From Hoyosella sp. YIM 151337 (lineage in GTDB: Bacteria > Actinomycetota > Actinomycetes > Mycobacteriales > Mycobacteriaceae), in assembly GCF_026041215.1 (NCBI RefSeq), contig NZ_JAPEIQ010000011.1, forward strand, positions 1 through 64,000: 64,000 nucleotides of DNA, given 5' to 3'. The notes beneath the pieces were generated by a model. It was given only the letters and a program-made list of their open reading frames with translations, did no database searches and was not told where the DNA came from. The translations under genes were made by a program, and so were the position numbers. Each line of letters starts with the position of its first letter. Positions within the stretch are counted from its first letter, which is position 1. Shown piece by piece: positions 43,906 to 52,347 of the stretch.

Positions 43906-44667
43906 CTAGCCGTACAGTTTGACGAACGTCCGTAGAATCGATGGGGGATGCGCGACATCGAACTCCTGCACCCTCTCCTTCAGCGCGTCCGCCGTTTCGG
44001 GCGCGAAGTAGCCGTGATGCTTGTACACGTCAATTCGGGTGAGCATCCCAGCGACATCGAGTTCTGGGTGAAACTGCGTCGCGTACACGTTGTTGCCCAC
44101 CCGGAAAGCTTGCACCGGGCTCATCGCGGAGGACGCAAGCAGGACTGCATGTTCGGGGAGGGCGCTGATGGCCTCTTTATGGCCCACAAAGGCGTCGAAT
44201 CGCTCGGGAAGCCCCGCCATTAGTGGATCCCTGCGGCCTTCGGCGGTGAGTTCGATGCTGGTGCCTCCGACGGGCTCACTATACTTACGGTCTAGCGCGG
44301 CCCCGATGTACGTGCCGAGCGTTCCAATCCCGTAACAGCAGCCGAGAAACGGGAAGTCACGCGTGACGATCTCGTCAAGGAGCGCTTGCATGGCGCTCTC
44401 AGTGCGCCGTTGCGGCTCGGACTTCGTCTCATGCGGGTCGGTGACGTTATACGGTCCGCCGCCGAGGATGATGCCGCGCCAGTCGTCGAGCCTTATCGAG
44501 CCAAGTGGTTCGTGAGTGAGCCGGATGCGGTGAAGTTGCGCCGGTTCAAGTCCCGCGAATGTGCGCACTGCATCGTATTCCTCGTCGGCCGCCGCGTCAT
44601 CCGCCCTGATTGACAGCAGCAGGAACCGGGAATGCGTGCGTGGCAGGCGGGGCCGAGAGGTCGTCAC
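43906..44667 (-). CDS. Class I glutamine amidotransferase-like protein
   Basis: The protein has 253 residues of the GATase1 fold. IILGGGPYNVTDP is at the start, the nucleophile elbow is FPFLGCCYGIGTLG (Cys in GCCYG), and NNVYATQFHPELD carries the catalytic His-x-Glu pair. It resembles the stand-alone GuaA-like amidotransferases of actinobacteria. The acceptor of the ammonia is unknown. The GTG at 44667 is preceded by TACCAT and exactly 6 bases, a leaderless layout; the open frame up to 44826 overlaps the divergent gene. Confidence 0.85.
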   Translation of the reverse strand: MTTSRPRLPRTHSRFLLLSIRADDAAADEEYDAVRTFAGLEPAQLHRIRLTHEPLGSIRLDDWRGIILGGGPYNVTDPHETKSEPQRRTESAMQALLDEIVTRDFPFLGCCYGIGTLGTYIGAALDRKYSEPVGGTSIELTAEGRRDPLMAGLPERFDAFVGHKEAISALPEHAVLLASSAMSPVQAFRVGNNVYATQFHPELDVAGMLTRIDVYKHHGYFAPETADALKERVQEFDVAHPPSILRTFVKLYG

Positions 44668-44711
44668 ACTGGGATGGTATCGGTCGCAGCGACAGCTAGG
44701 CTGGTGTCTAG

Positions 44712-45869
44712 ATGAGGATTGTGACGCTATCTCCATGCCCAGTGACAGATTGGAGCAACGAGCGCCGGAAGGCCCAGTTGCGCGCGACGCGGCTGGGGCA
44801 CAATTGGCGCCGGTTCCGGCGTACACGCCTATTTATCGTCCTGATGTGTTTGGCGATGATTCCACCGCTGATTATGAGCACCCAATACTGGGTGCACGAC
44901 GTCCACCCGGAGCGGCAACGGCTCGCCGCGACGCAACCGCACCTGCACCACATTTTCGACGCGGCAGAGCCCGCCAACCAGGACACCGCGGTGGTCAACG
45001 TTGTGGGTTTGGGCAACCTCGATGCCAGCGATACCGCGCGGGCGCTGCCAATGTTCACCGAGCTCGGGCAAGTGTGGGCTGTGCAGTATGACAACGCTGG
45101 TATCGACACGGCTGTAATCAGCCGGATGGTGGCCGAGCATGCGACTGAGATGGGCGTGGAACGGCTGGTTTTCGTCGGTCACAGCATGGGCGGAATTGTC
45201 GCGCTCGAGGCCGCTCACCACATCGTCGACGACACCGATCTCGACCTTCTCGCGGTTGTGCTCGATTGCACTCCCATCGATCTGCACGCGGTACGACCGG
45301 AAAAGCGTGATGCCGGCGAAAACATGCTCCGCTGGATGGGGTGGCTGCCGGGAGCGCGGGAAAGCCGGGTCTTGCGATTTACCGTGGAGATGGCAGCTCG
45401 GCAGGAACGCTTTCTGACGACTCGCCCGCGCGCACTGCCGGACATAAACCAGGCCGCACTGAGCGACGCGGTCAGTGAAGTGCTGCGCGACAAGTTCTAC
45501 AACGACTCTGCCGCGAGCAACAGCCTGATCGAAGCGCAGTTCCTCGCGATCGTGGCGTCGGGTGCCGCGGACCACGTCGTGGCCCTCAGCCGCGAGAATG
45601 ATGAGCGGCCGCGTCCAGCGCTCATCTTCATGCGGCCGCACCGCGGGATCCTTGATGAAGTCGTGGACGTCGACCATACGCAGCGCGCACTATTCGACCG
45701 GGCAGGCGGGCCCGGGGGAACGCTGTTCGTCACCCGCATGTACGGAACCGGCCACGCGAATCCGATCCAGCAGCCGCATGTCTACAACGAAACAGTGAAA
45801 AACAGTGTTGTGCCGTTTGTGAACCGATTCAGTCAGCGAGACGTCGCGCTGGCCGAGCGCAGTCGGTGA
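44712..45869 (+). CDS. Membrane-anchored alpha/beta hydrolase
   Basis: The protein has 385 residues. A basic N-terminus leads into one membrane helix (LFIVLMCLAMIPPLIM, about 40-56), so the hydrolase domain lies outside the membrane. The nucleophile elbow is LVFVGHSMGGIVAL. A His near the C-terminus in MYGTGHANPIQQPHVY is the probable catalytic base. The overall form recalls the lipase-like hydrolases of mycobacteria. The substrate is unknown. It is divergent from the amidotransferase, 44 bases apart. Confidence 0.84.
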   Translation: MRIVTLSPCPVTDWSNERRKAQLRATRLGHNWRRFRRTRLFIVLMCLAMIPPLIMSTQYWVHDVHPERQRLAATQPHLHHIFDAAEPANQDTAVVNVVGLGNLDASDTARALPMFTELGQVWAVQYDNAGIDTAVISRMVAEHATEMGVERLVFVGHSMGGIVALEAAHHIVDDTDLDLLAVVLDCTPIDLHAVRPEKRDAGENMLRWMGWLPGARESRVLRFTVEMAARQERFLTTRPRALPDINQAALSDAVSEVLRDKFYNDSAASNSLIEAQFLAIVASGAADHVVALSRENDERPRPALIFMRPHRGILDEVVDVDHTQRALFDRAGGPGGTLFVTRMYGTGHANPIQQPHVYNETVKNSVVPFVNRFSQRDVALAERSR

Positions 45870-45984
45870 CACGCCGCCGGAAGGGTCGGCACTGTGCCCC
45901 GCCAGAACAGCAGCGAAACGCGCACACGGTGGGACTTCGCTCGGTTTCTTGCGCGCACGGCAGTTGGCTCCATACCGTAGGGGC

Positions 45985-46572
45985 GTGACAGACGCGCTAA
46001 CGTCGGCAGCAAACTGGCCTGCAGTTCTCACTTGGGGGGCGCATTCGGCACCCCGAATGGAGTCCGTGCGCATCCAGATTGGCGGCAAAAAGATCAAGGC
46101 GTCAGGACGGATCATCGGCGCGGATTGCGATGACCACCCAGCGTTCAGTGCGTCGTACGATCTCATCACCGACGAATTTGGGGCGACCCGACGGCTTTCG
46201 CTGCGCGCGCTGGTTGCTGCGGGGGAGCGCGTGCTGTCGGTGAGCCGCGACACCGAAGGTTATTGGACCATCCATGAAGGCAACACATCGACGCGGTCGC
46301 GCTTCAGCGGGGCGCTGGACGTTGACGTCATCCTGAGCCCATTCTTTAACGCGCTGCCGATTCGCCGCCTCGATCTGCACACTGAAGCCAACGACATCCA
46401 GGTTCCTGTCGTGTACGTTTCGCTGCCGGACTTGAAGGTGCGGGAAGAAACCCTCACCTACAGCTCACATCCAGAGGGAATCCACGTTTTCTCACCGGTT
46501 GCGAGCGCCACCGTCACCGTCGATAGTGACGGGTTCCTGATTGACTATCCTGGCCTCGGTCAGCGCATTTAG
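45985..46572 (+). CDS. Putative glycolipid-binding protein (DUF1089/PF06475 type)
   Basis: The protein has 195 residues without signal or membrane helix. SVRIQIGGKKIKASGRIIGADCDDHPAFSASYDLITD and ILSPFFNALPIRRL match the 'putative glycolipid-binding' family as I remember it; the function is poorly known. The GTG is preceded by TACCGT and exactly 6 bases, a leaderless layout, although AGGGGC could also act as a weak ribosome site. It overlaps the convergent amidase by 4 bases. Confidence 0.8.
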   Translation: MTDALTSAANWPAVLTWGAHSAPRMESVRIQIGGKKIKASGRIIGADCDDHPAFSASYDLITDEFGATRRLSLRALVAAGERVLSVSRDTEGYWTIHEGNTSTRSRFSGALDVDVILSPFFNALPIRRLDLHTEANDIQVPVVYVSLPDLKVREETLTYSSHPEGIHVFSPVASATVTVDSDGFLIDYPGLGQRI

Positions 46573-47918
46573 CGCGCCACCACCGCGCCCAGAGCCAGCG
46601 CGAGCGCGTCGGCCTCGCCGGGGTTATCGCGCGGGGCAGCCGCTATTTGTATTCCTGACGGCAAGCCGTCCTTATGGGTGATGGGCGCGGACAGCGCAGC
46701 CACGCCAAGCATGCTGAACGGAATGCACATGCGCAGCAACTCGGCACGTACGGTTACGGTCCCGCTGCTCGTTTCAGCTTCTTCCATGCCGATCGGCGTG
46801 GCACGCAGCGGCGTCGTCGCGGTGAACAGCGCGTCGATACCGGCATCACGAAGCGCCGTGAAACACTCAAGCCGAATCGCATCGCGCCTGCGCAGGGCAT
46901 GAATGTACGCGGTTGCTGAGCGGTCGCGCTGTGCGAGCAGCCGTTCGCGTGTGACGGGCTGAAAACGATCGGGCAGCGAGCTAAGGGCCGCCGTGTGCGT
47001 GGCGTACGCTTCGCTGCCAACTATCGCCCCGTAGTGCTCAACAAGCTCCTCCATATGGGGGAGTTCTACGTCGACGACAACGGCTCCCGCCGCGCGCAGC
47101 GCGCGTTCAGCGTCATCCAGAGAACGTTCGATCGACGTGTCATGCACCTGCCATGCTGCCCCGTGCAGACGACCGACGGTGAGTTCCGCCAGCGGCGTCG
47201 CCTCCGCCACGCTGCCGGTCAGTGCCTCCCATGCGTATGCCACGTCGGCAGGTGCCGCCGCCAAAAGGCCGACGTGGTCGAGCGTCGGGGACAGCGGAAA
47301 CACACCGTCGGTCGAAAGCACACCGGAGGTGGGTTTGAAACCGGTGATGCCGCACAGTGCTGCGGGTGTCCGCACGCTGCATCCAGTGTCTGTGCCCAGC
47401 GCGAGCGGCACGGTGCCGAGCGCGACCAGACCAGCGGAACCTGACGAGGAGCCGCCGGTAATGCGCTCAGCGTCAAGCGGGTTGGCTGCAGGGCCGTCTA
47501 CGCACACAGCGCCGGTAGGTCCATACGCAAACTCGTGGAGGTGTGTTTTCGCGACGACAATCGCGCCCGCCGCACGCAATCGTGTCACGATCGCAGCGTC
47601 GCGGTGTGCGGGTGGCGCGTCGGCTCGGACACCGCTTCCACAGCGGGTCGGCATGCCTGCAACGTCGATCAGGTCTTTCACTGCAACGGCTACACCGTGC
47701 AGCGGGCCGAGCGGGCCATGATCTTCGAAGTACTGATCTAGGACCTTCGCTTGCTCGCGGGCTTGCGCCGCCAAACGGGTCTGGTGACTCCGCACGGCGA
47801 CCAAATTTTCCCACGGTGTCCCCGTGAGCTCGTCAATTCGCGTCAGTGTCTGTTCGACGTGTTTACGTGCGGTGAGTTGCCCGGAAGCGAGCAACTCCGC
47901 AACGTCGCACAGCGTCAT
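46569..47918 (-). CDS. Amidase (amidase signature family)
   Basis: The protein has 449 residues. The Ser-cisSer-Lys triad is visible: Lys in VAVAVKDLIDVAG, and two Ser in the signature ITGGSSSGSAGLVALGTVPLALGTDTGCSVRTPAALCGITGFKPT. The usual DTGGSIR is DTGCSVR here. It hydrolyses an amide or allophanate-like substrate that cannot be identified; it is not GatA, because gatB/C are absent. Its ATG overlaps the tyrA stop (ATGA), so it is translated after prephenate dehydrogenase. Confidence 0.9.
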   Translation of the reverse strand: MTLCDVAELLASGQLTARKHVEQTLTRIDELTGTPWENLVAVRSHQTRLAAQAREQAKVLDQYFEDHGPLGPLHGVAVAVKDLIDVAGMPTRCGSGVRADAPPAHRDAAIVTRLRAAGAIVVAKTHLHEFAYGPTGAVCVDGPAANPLDAERITGGSSSGSAGLVALGTVPLALGTDTGCSVRTPAALCGITGFKPTSGVLSTDGVFPLSPTLDHVGLLAAAPADVAYAWEALTGSVAEATPLAELTVGRLHGAAWQVHDTSIERSLDDAERALRAAGAVVVDVELPHMEELVEHYGAIVGSEAYATHTAALSSLPDRFQPVTRERLLAQRDRSATAYIHALRRRDAIRLECFTALRDAGIDALFTATTPLRATPIGMEEAETSSGTVTVRAELLRMCIPFSMLGVAALSAPITHKDGLPSGIQIAAAPRDNPGEADALALALGAVVAR

Positions 47919-48865
47919 GAGCGCTCCTCTGGGAGGGTGAGCAGCGCCTCACCGCGCCGTCCCGCGGCACGCAACTCTTCGAGCCATCCCGGCGCGCCAG
48001 GCGAAACAGCGGTGATCGCGGATTTCTCACCGCGTCGCAGGTACCTTTGGTGCGCATCGAAGCCAGCCGCAGTAAGTTCGGCTGTCGAATCCCCAGCCAG
48101 TGCTTTACGTGCCGCGGTCAAGGTCTGTAGCGCTTCATCGAGCACGCGGCGCAGTGCGTCCGCGTTGGCCTCGCACATCGCGTCAACCAGTGCGGGTGCC
48201 GTTCCAGCAACGCGCGTCCCATCGCGGAAAGAACCCGCCGCCAGCGCGAGAGTCAGGTCGCCGCCGCGAGCGCCCGCCAGCGCGAGCGTCTCCGCGAACA
48301 GGTGCGGGAGATGCGAAATCCGGGCGGCTGCCTCATCATGCTCACCGGACTCCGCAGGAACAACGACTGACCCGCAATCAAGCGCGAGGCGAACCACGTG
48401 TTTCCACACGACAGGGTCGCGCCCGCTATCCACACTCACCACCCACCGCGCGTTCCGGAACAACTCCGCGTCGCCCGCCGCCCAGCCTGATTCCGCGGTG
48501 CCAGCCATCGGGTGCCCACCGACGTACCGTGCGTCGAGGCCATGCTTCCGTGCGAGCGCCGCAACCGGTTCCTTGACGCTGACGACATCCGTCAGAGGGC
48601 ACTGGGGCGCGTGCTCCGCCACCGCCTTCAGCACGCTATTGACAGCGGGCATTGGCACCGCGATGACGATCAGCGCACCATCCGCGCGAGCCCGCGCAAG
48701 AACCCCGCCAAGGTCGGCGCTGGCCTCGAATCCGTCAGCTGAAGCGGCGGCTGCCGCATCACCAGACCGGTTGTACCCGTAAGCTGTTCGGCCCGCGGCA
48801 CTCGCTGCGCGAAGGAGAGATCCCCCGATGAGGCCGAGACCGAGTACACATACTGGAACAGACAC
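47915..48865 (-). CDS. tyrA: Prephenate dehydrogenase TyrA
   Basis: The protein has 316 residues. The NAD-binding motif VCVLGLGLIGGSLLRAA is at the start, then TDVVSVKEPVAALARKHG, GGHPMAGTAESGWAAGDAELF (substrate-binding His/Ser region) and ISHLPHLFAETLAL. It converts prephenate (or arogenate) to the tyrosine precursor. AGGAAC precedes the GTG at 48865; the longer frame to 49003 lacks support. The amidase follows with ATGA overlap. A 20-base palindrome lies upstream. HisC/Pat at 40911 could supply the transamination step. Confidence 0.92.
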   Translation of the reverse strand: MSVPVCVLGLGLIGGSLLRAASAAGRTAYGYNRSGDAAAAASADGFEASADLGGVLARARADGALIVIAVPMPAVNSVLKAVAEHAPQCPLTDVVSVKEPVAALARKHGLDARYVGGHPMAGTAESGWAAGDAELFRNARWVVSVDSGRDPVVWKHVVRLALDCGSVVVPAESGEHDEAAARISHLPHLFAETLALAGARGGDLTLALAAGSFRDGTRVAGTAPALVDAMCEANADALRRVLDEALQTLTAARKALAGDSTAELTAAGFDAHQRYLRRGEKSAITAVSPGAPGWLEELRAAGRRGEALLTLPEERS

Positions 48866-48898
48866 GTTCCTAGCCTTGCACACGTTGAGGGAACGTGT

Positions 48899-48918
48899 CT
48901 CCCAGCGAACGCTGGGAG
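48899..48918. promoter_or_regulatory. 20-bp palindrome between tyrA and the TadA partner gene
   Basis: CTCCCAGCG-AA-CGCTGGGAG, with perfect 9-base arms and a 2-base centre, is 34 bases upstream of tyrA and 61 bases upstream of the divergent gene. The short centre favours a protein-binding site over an RNA hairpin. Confidence 0.5.
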
Positions 48919-48966
48919 TTCTCCAACGATTTGCCGCCAGATGTTCCTTGCGCCTGTCCTGCGCGC

Positions 48967-48972
48967 TAACCT
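48967..48972 (+). promoter_or_regulatory. -10 box of a leaderless transcript
   Basis: TAACCT is followed by 6 bases (CACCGC) and the ATG at 48979. There is no ribosome site, so the message probably starts at the ATG. Confidence 0.5.
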
Positions 48973-48978
48973 CACCGC

Positions 48979-49509
48979 ATGGCTGCACAGCGCGCTCGCA
49001 CACAAAAAGATGACGAGTTCGACATCGATGGTTTCGGTATTGGGGTTGTCCGGGAAGAGGGACGCTGGCGGTGCTTTCCGCTGCCCACGGTTGCGCTCAC
49101 AAGTCTGAGCGAGGTCGAGACGGAACTGCGTGAACTGCGAAGCTCAGGAGCCACTTTCGGACTCCTCGACGTGGACGATGAGTTCTTCGTAATCGTGCGA
49201 CCAGGACCCTCAGGGACGCGGCTGCTGCTTTCCGACGCGGCCGCTGCTATCGACTACGACATCGCGGCCGATGTGCTCGAGGAACTCAATGTGGACGTGC
49301 CCGACCTCGACCCCGATGAACTTGATGAGACCGACCCATGGGAAGAAGGCGACCTCGGAATCCTCGCAGATCTGGGTGTGCCCGAGCCATTGATGAGCGT
49401 GATACTGGCGGAAACGGACTTGTACCCGGATGAGCAATTACAGATGATCGCGGAGCGGCTTGGGTTCGAAAGGGAGTTCGCCTCGGTTGTCGACTCCATT
49501 CAGAAGTAG
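48979..49509 (+). CDS. tRNA adenosine deaminase-associated protein
   Basis: This acidic protein of 176 residues is of the kind found directly upstream of tadA in most actinobacteria. It has IGVVREEGRWRCFPL, a DVDDEFFVIVRPGPSGTRLLLSDA strand-rich part and a long Asp/Glu stretch (ELNVDVPDLDPDELDETDPWEEGDLGILADLG). Its biochemical role is not established. Its end overlaps tadA by about 20 bases, so the two are coupled. Confidence 0.92.
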   Translation: MAAQRARTQKDDEFDIDGFGIGVVREEGRWRCFPLPTVALTSLSEVETELRELRSSGATFGLLDVDDEFFVIVRPGPSGTRLLLSDAAAAIDYDIAADVLEELNVDVPDLDPDELDETDPWEEGDLGILADLGVPEPLMSVILAETDLYPDEQLQMIAERLGFEREFASVVDSIQK

Positions 49510-49960
49510 TCTGAGCGACGCCGACTACCTCGGGGCGGCGATCGATGCCGCGGGGTTAGCCGGACACGATGACGTGCCTGTGGGCGCGGTCGTCTTCGCC
49601 CCGGACGGCTCGATACTTGCCCGCGCCGGCAACGCCCGAGAGCAACTCGGAGACCCCACTGCACATGCCGAGATCCTGGCATTGCGGGAAGCTGCGCGCG
49701 TGTACGGGGACGGCTGGCGCCTCGAAGGCACGACGCTCGCGGTAACACTCGAACCGTGCACCATGTGCGCGGGTGCGATCGTCCTCGCCCGGGTAGCTCG
49801 TTTGGTGTTCGGGGCGTGGGAACCGAAGACAGGCGCTGTGGGTTCGTTGTGGGATGTGGTGCGTGACCGGCGGCTCACCCACCGGCCTCACGTGCGCGGT
49901 GGGGTGCGGGAAGCCGAATGCGTGGCGCTGCTCGACGCATTCTTCGCCCAGCATCGTTAA
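49490..49960 (+). CDS. tadA: tRNA-specific adenosine deaminase TadA
   Basis: This zinc deaminase of 156 residues converts A34 to inosine in tRNA-Arg(ACG). The zinc and proton-shuttle motif is PTAHAEILAL and the two Cys ligands are in LEPCTMCAGAIV. VFGAWEPKTGAVGS and the C-terminal RGGVREAECVALL are also typical. The TTG at 49490 has AAAGGGAG upstream at a good distance; a TTG at 49460 is the alternative. The substrate tRNA-Arg(ACG) is encoded 6 kb to the left. Confidence 0.92.
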   Translation, partial: STPFRSSLSDADYLGAAIDAAGLAGHDDVPVGAVVFAPDGSILARAGNAREQLGDPTAHAEILALREAARVYGDGWRLEGTTLAVTLEPCTMCAGAIVLARVARLVFGAWEPKTGAVGSLWDVVRDRRLTHRPHVRGGVREAECVALLDAFFAQHR

Positions 49961-50015
49961 TTGGCGATGACCTGCGGATTCGGAGCTAAGTGCCGCCTCA
50001 GGTACAGTTGTGCGC

Positions 50016-50103
50016 GGTGGCGTGTCCGAGCGGCCGAAGGTGCAGCACTCGAAATGCTGTGACGGGTAACCCCCGTCCGAGGGTTCAAATCCCTCCGCCA
50101 CCG
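50016..50103 (+). tRNA. tRNA-Ser(CGA)
   Basis: This 88-base class II tRNA has the acceptor GGTGGCG/CGCCACC and the anticodon loop CTCGAAA between CAGCA and TGCTG, giving CGA, which reads UCG. The variable arm is long (GACGGG..CCCGTC) and CCA is not encoded. Confidence 0.95.
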
Positions 50104-50106
50104 CTC

Positions 50107-50142
50107 AAACCCCCTCATCTGCGATGGCAGTGAGGGGGTTTT
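50107..50142 (+). terminator. Terminator of tRNA-Ser(CGA)
   Basis: AAACCCCCTCA (50107-50117) pairs with TGAGGGGGTTT (50131-50141), followed by TTC TTG. It is an 11-pair stem 4 bases after the tRNA with a short T-run. Confidence 0.85.
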
Positions 50143-50333
50143 CTTGTGCGCGCTCCACTCTGCGGCCTTAAGCGACATTTCCGCCCCGGTTCTCAGCGAA
50201 TTCGGTCGCTTAGGGCTGCGAAGTTGCACGCGGCCGCGCGTAACACGGCGGTCCGATTTACGTTTCAAACCGTGTCTCGCGCGGGACACTAGGTATGGGA
50301 ATGCCCCTCGCGCCGAGATGAGGAATGATTGCG

Positions 50334-50630
50334 ATGACCACATCAGCTGAACCCGCATCCGCCGACCCCGCCGCACTCTGTGAGAAGATCGTCGCCGCTG
50401 AGCGCGCGCTTGTTGGCCTCAACCGCCAGATCAATGAGTTGCAGCGCGCCTACGCCCGGTTTGGTTACGACGAACTGATGACGGACGACGACGGCCCGCA
50501 TATTGAACCGGTGATTGCGCTGCAGAATACGCGCCACGGGCTCGCGGACACGTTCGCCGGGATCGATGTGGTGGCGTACGGCCTGGAGAAAGCGCGACGA
50601 TCAGCGGCGCGCCTGCACCAGCGGACCTGA
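50334..50630 (+). CDS. Small helical protein of unknown function
   Basis: The protein has 98 residues from an ATG with GAGGA 7-8 bases upstream; an ATG at 50325 is too close to that site. It is predicted all-helical. ALCEKIVAAERALVGLNRQINELQRAYARFGYDELM looks like a coiled coil, then IEPVIALQNTRHGLADTF. It has no membrane segment, Cys or DNA-binding motif. I do not recognise the family. It ends 5 bases from the convergent AraC gene. The 190 bases between the tRNA terminator and this gene show nothing clear. Confidence 0.65.
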   Translation: MTTSAEPASADPAALCEKIVAAERALVGLNRQINELQRAYARFGYDELMTDDDGPHIEPVIALQNTRHGLADTFAGIDVVAYGLEKARRSAARLHQRT

Positions 50631-50635
50631 GGGGC

Positions 50636-51574
50636 TTAGGTGCCGCGCAAAGTTTGTGACGGTGCGACACCATATTTCTTCCGGTAGGCGGCCGCGAAGC
50701 GGCCCGTGTGCGTCATGCCCCAGCGCATGGCGACGTCGGTAACCGACGTCGCCGAGTCGCCGGACGCCAATTCTTGATGAATGTGTTCGAGTCGCACGTC
50801 CTGCACATAGTCGCGGGGGCACATACCGAGGTATTCGCGGAAGCCTTCCTGGAGCCGCCGGACACTCACCCCGGCTATCTGCGCCATTTCTGCTGACGTC
50901 CAGGGCTGTGCGGGGTCGTCGTGTATCCGGTCGAGCACACGCTTGATGATCCGTGGTCGGGCGTGGGCGGTTGATTCCGTTTCCGCGGGCATCGTCGCGA
51001 GGACGAAAGATGTGGTGAGTGCGCCCGCCAATTGCTCAGCGACAAGGGGATTCCGCCACAGTTCCGTGTCCGCCCTCAGTTGTACGACCACGGAGCGCAA
51101 TAGTGACATCCAGCTCTGTCCAGCCTTGGTTGTGAGGTCTGCCTGCCAGGGCAGGTGCTGGTCGGGCCGTCCCAGCACGCGGGTCATCTCCCGGTGGAGA
51201 TAGTCGCGGTCGAACCGCACACCCACGATTTCGCAGTCATCAGTCCAGCGATCGATCGCAGCTGGAGTGTCAGGCCGGAAGACCGATGCGGCGCCTTGCC
51301 CGGAGACGATCGTGTGCCCCTGCGACGTCGACTCGATCTGGCCAGACATCGGAATGTTCACGGCATAGCCACCGGGATGGGACGTGTGGACTGAGACACT
51401 CGCTCCCCATGTGATCCGGGTGAGCCGCATCGGCCCAAGGGGCAGCGCCTTGACGTGAAGCGCGGGCGCGGCGTTCGTGTCGAGCGGGGTGAGGTTGTGG
51501 GGGAAGTAGGCGTGCGACACCACGCGTTCGGCGTCATCCCAGTCTGGGGCGTTACCACCGGGCATGGCAGGCAT
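50636..51574 (-). CDS. AraC/XylS family regulator, probably of hpaCB
   Basis: The protein has 312 residues. An N-terminal AraC_binding_2-like domain (about 20-180; HVKALPLGPMRLTRITWGA, YAVNIPMSGQIES) precedes two helix-turn-helix motifs in the last 100 residues (MAQIAGVSVRRLQEGFREYLGMCPRDYVQDVRLEHIHQEL, SVTDVAMRWGMTHTGRFAAAYRKKYG). It is divergent from the hpaC-hpaB operon and its nearest relative in the window is the regulator beside gcoAB. The ATG at 51574 follows AAAGG; a longer frame to 51619 is possible. Two direct repeats at 51662-51700 are likely targets. Confidence 0.9.
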   Translation of the reverse strand: MPAMPGGNAPDWDDAERVVSHAYFPHNLTPLDTNAAPALHVKALPLGPMRLTRITWGASVSVHTSHPGGYAVNIPMSGQIESTSQGHTIVSGQGAASVFRPDTPAAIDRWTDDCEIVGVRFDRDYLHREMTRVLGRPDQHLPWQADLTTKAGQSWMSLLRSVVVQLRADTELWRNPLVAEQLAGALTTSFVLATMPAETESTAHARPRIIKRVLDRIHDDPAQPWTSAEMAQIAGVSVRRLQEGFREYLGMCPRDYVQDVRLEHIHQELASGDSATSVTDVAMRWGMTHTGRFAAAYRKKYGVAPSQTLRGT

Positions 51575-51661
51575 GGCGGGCAGGCCTTTCTGTTCGCTTC
51601 CATTCCACTTTGACCCCAAGTGTGACGTGGCGCACGTCAGCTGGGCAAACAGTCTGTGAAA

Positions 51662-51700
51662 TCCACCGCGCTAGGGGGATTTCCACCGCGCTAAGCGGAT
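51662..51700. promoter_or_regulatory. Tandem direct repeats, probable AraC-type operator
   Basis: TCCACCGCGCTAGGGGGAT (51662-51680) and TCCACCGCGCTAAGCGGAT (51682-51700) differ at two positions and repeat with a 20-base period, about two helical turns. AraC/XylS monomers bind such direct repeats. They lie 64 bases before hpaC. A short inverted repeat CAGAC-ATATG-GTCTG follows at 51718-51732. Confidence 0.7.
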
Positions 51701-51763
51701 CGCAGCGCCGGAACCTTCAGACATATGGTCTGGCTCACACCAGCAAGCCTAGGAGGTACGGCC

Positions 51764-52327
51764 ATGGATCAGCGGAAACTGCGGAGCATTTTCGGCCAGT
51801 TCGCGAGCGGCGTCACCGTCATCACCTGCCGTAACCGCGACGGGCTGCCGCACGGCGCGACCGTCACCGCGTTCACTGCGGTGTCGCTCGAGCCGCGACT
51901 GTGCCAAGTAACCCTGACGCGCACATCGAAAGCGTGTGCATTCCTGACGGGTTCACCCTTCGCGGTGAACATTCTCGCGTCCGATCAGATGGATACGGCA
52001 CTGCATTTCGCGGGGCGTCCGCAGTCGACGCCGCCGGTCTGGCGGCAAGGTCCGACCGCGCCAATGCTCGCTGGTACTGCTGCGACCTTGTCGTGCGTTC
52101 CATGGCGCGAGTACGACGGCGGGGACCACGTCATCTTCATCGGCGAGATTGTCGCCGCCGAATGCGACGAGAAAGACCCCCTGCTTTTCTATCGCAGTGC
52201 TTTCCACGACCTCGGCGCACCGAGCGCCGAGGCGCTATGGAACGGCTCGATGGACGACCCGCACAGCGGGTGGTTCACCCCCACATGCACCTTTACACCG
52301 CTTCACCTCGCTGCTTCAGCGTCCTGA
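51764..52327 (+). CDS. hpaC: Flavin reductase, HpaC-like component of a two-component monooxygenase
   Basis: The protein has 187 residues, with AGGAGGTACGG before the ATG. It shows [36 protein letters not shown] and SPFAVNILA, the flavin-binding features of the HpaC/flavin reductase family. It reduces FAD or FMN with NAD(P)H and hands it to the oxygenase encoded 20 bases downstream. The unusual length of the last part (about 130-187) includes [10 protein letters not shown]. Confidence 0.9.
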   Translation: MDQRKLRSIFGQFASGVTVITCRNRDGLPHGATVTAFTAVSLEPRLCQVTLTRTSKACAFLTGSPFAVNILASDQMDTALHFAGRPQSTPPVWRQGPTAPMLAGTAATLSCVPWREYDGGDHVIFIGEIVAAECDEKDPLLFYRSAFHDLGAPSAEALWNGSMDDPHSGWFTPTCTFTPLHLAASAS

Positions 52328-52347
52328 CCACGTCAAGGAGAATCACG

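Noticed and set aside
44829-45677. 282-codon minus-strand frame inside the alpha/beta hydrolase gene
   Set aside because: Shadow frame; the plus strand has the GHSMGG motif and a membrane anchor.
47751-48782. 343-codon plus-strand frame over tyrA and the amidase end
   Set aside because: Ser/Arg/Ala-rich shadow frame opposite well-supported genes.
49556-50101. Minus-strand open frame over tadA and tRNA-Ser(CGA)
   Set aside because: Its start (MAEGFEPSDGG type) is the well-known antisense product of tRNA-Ser; the rest is antisense to tadA.
51901-52347. Upstream extension of hpaB to 51901
   Set aside because: It overlaps the flavin reductase in another frame; AAGGAG and the conserved N-terminus support 52348.
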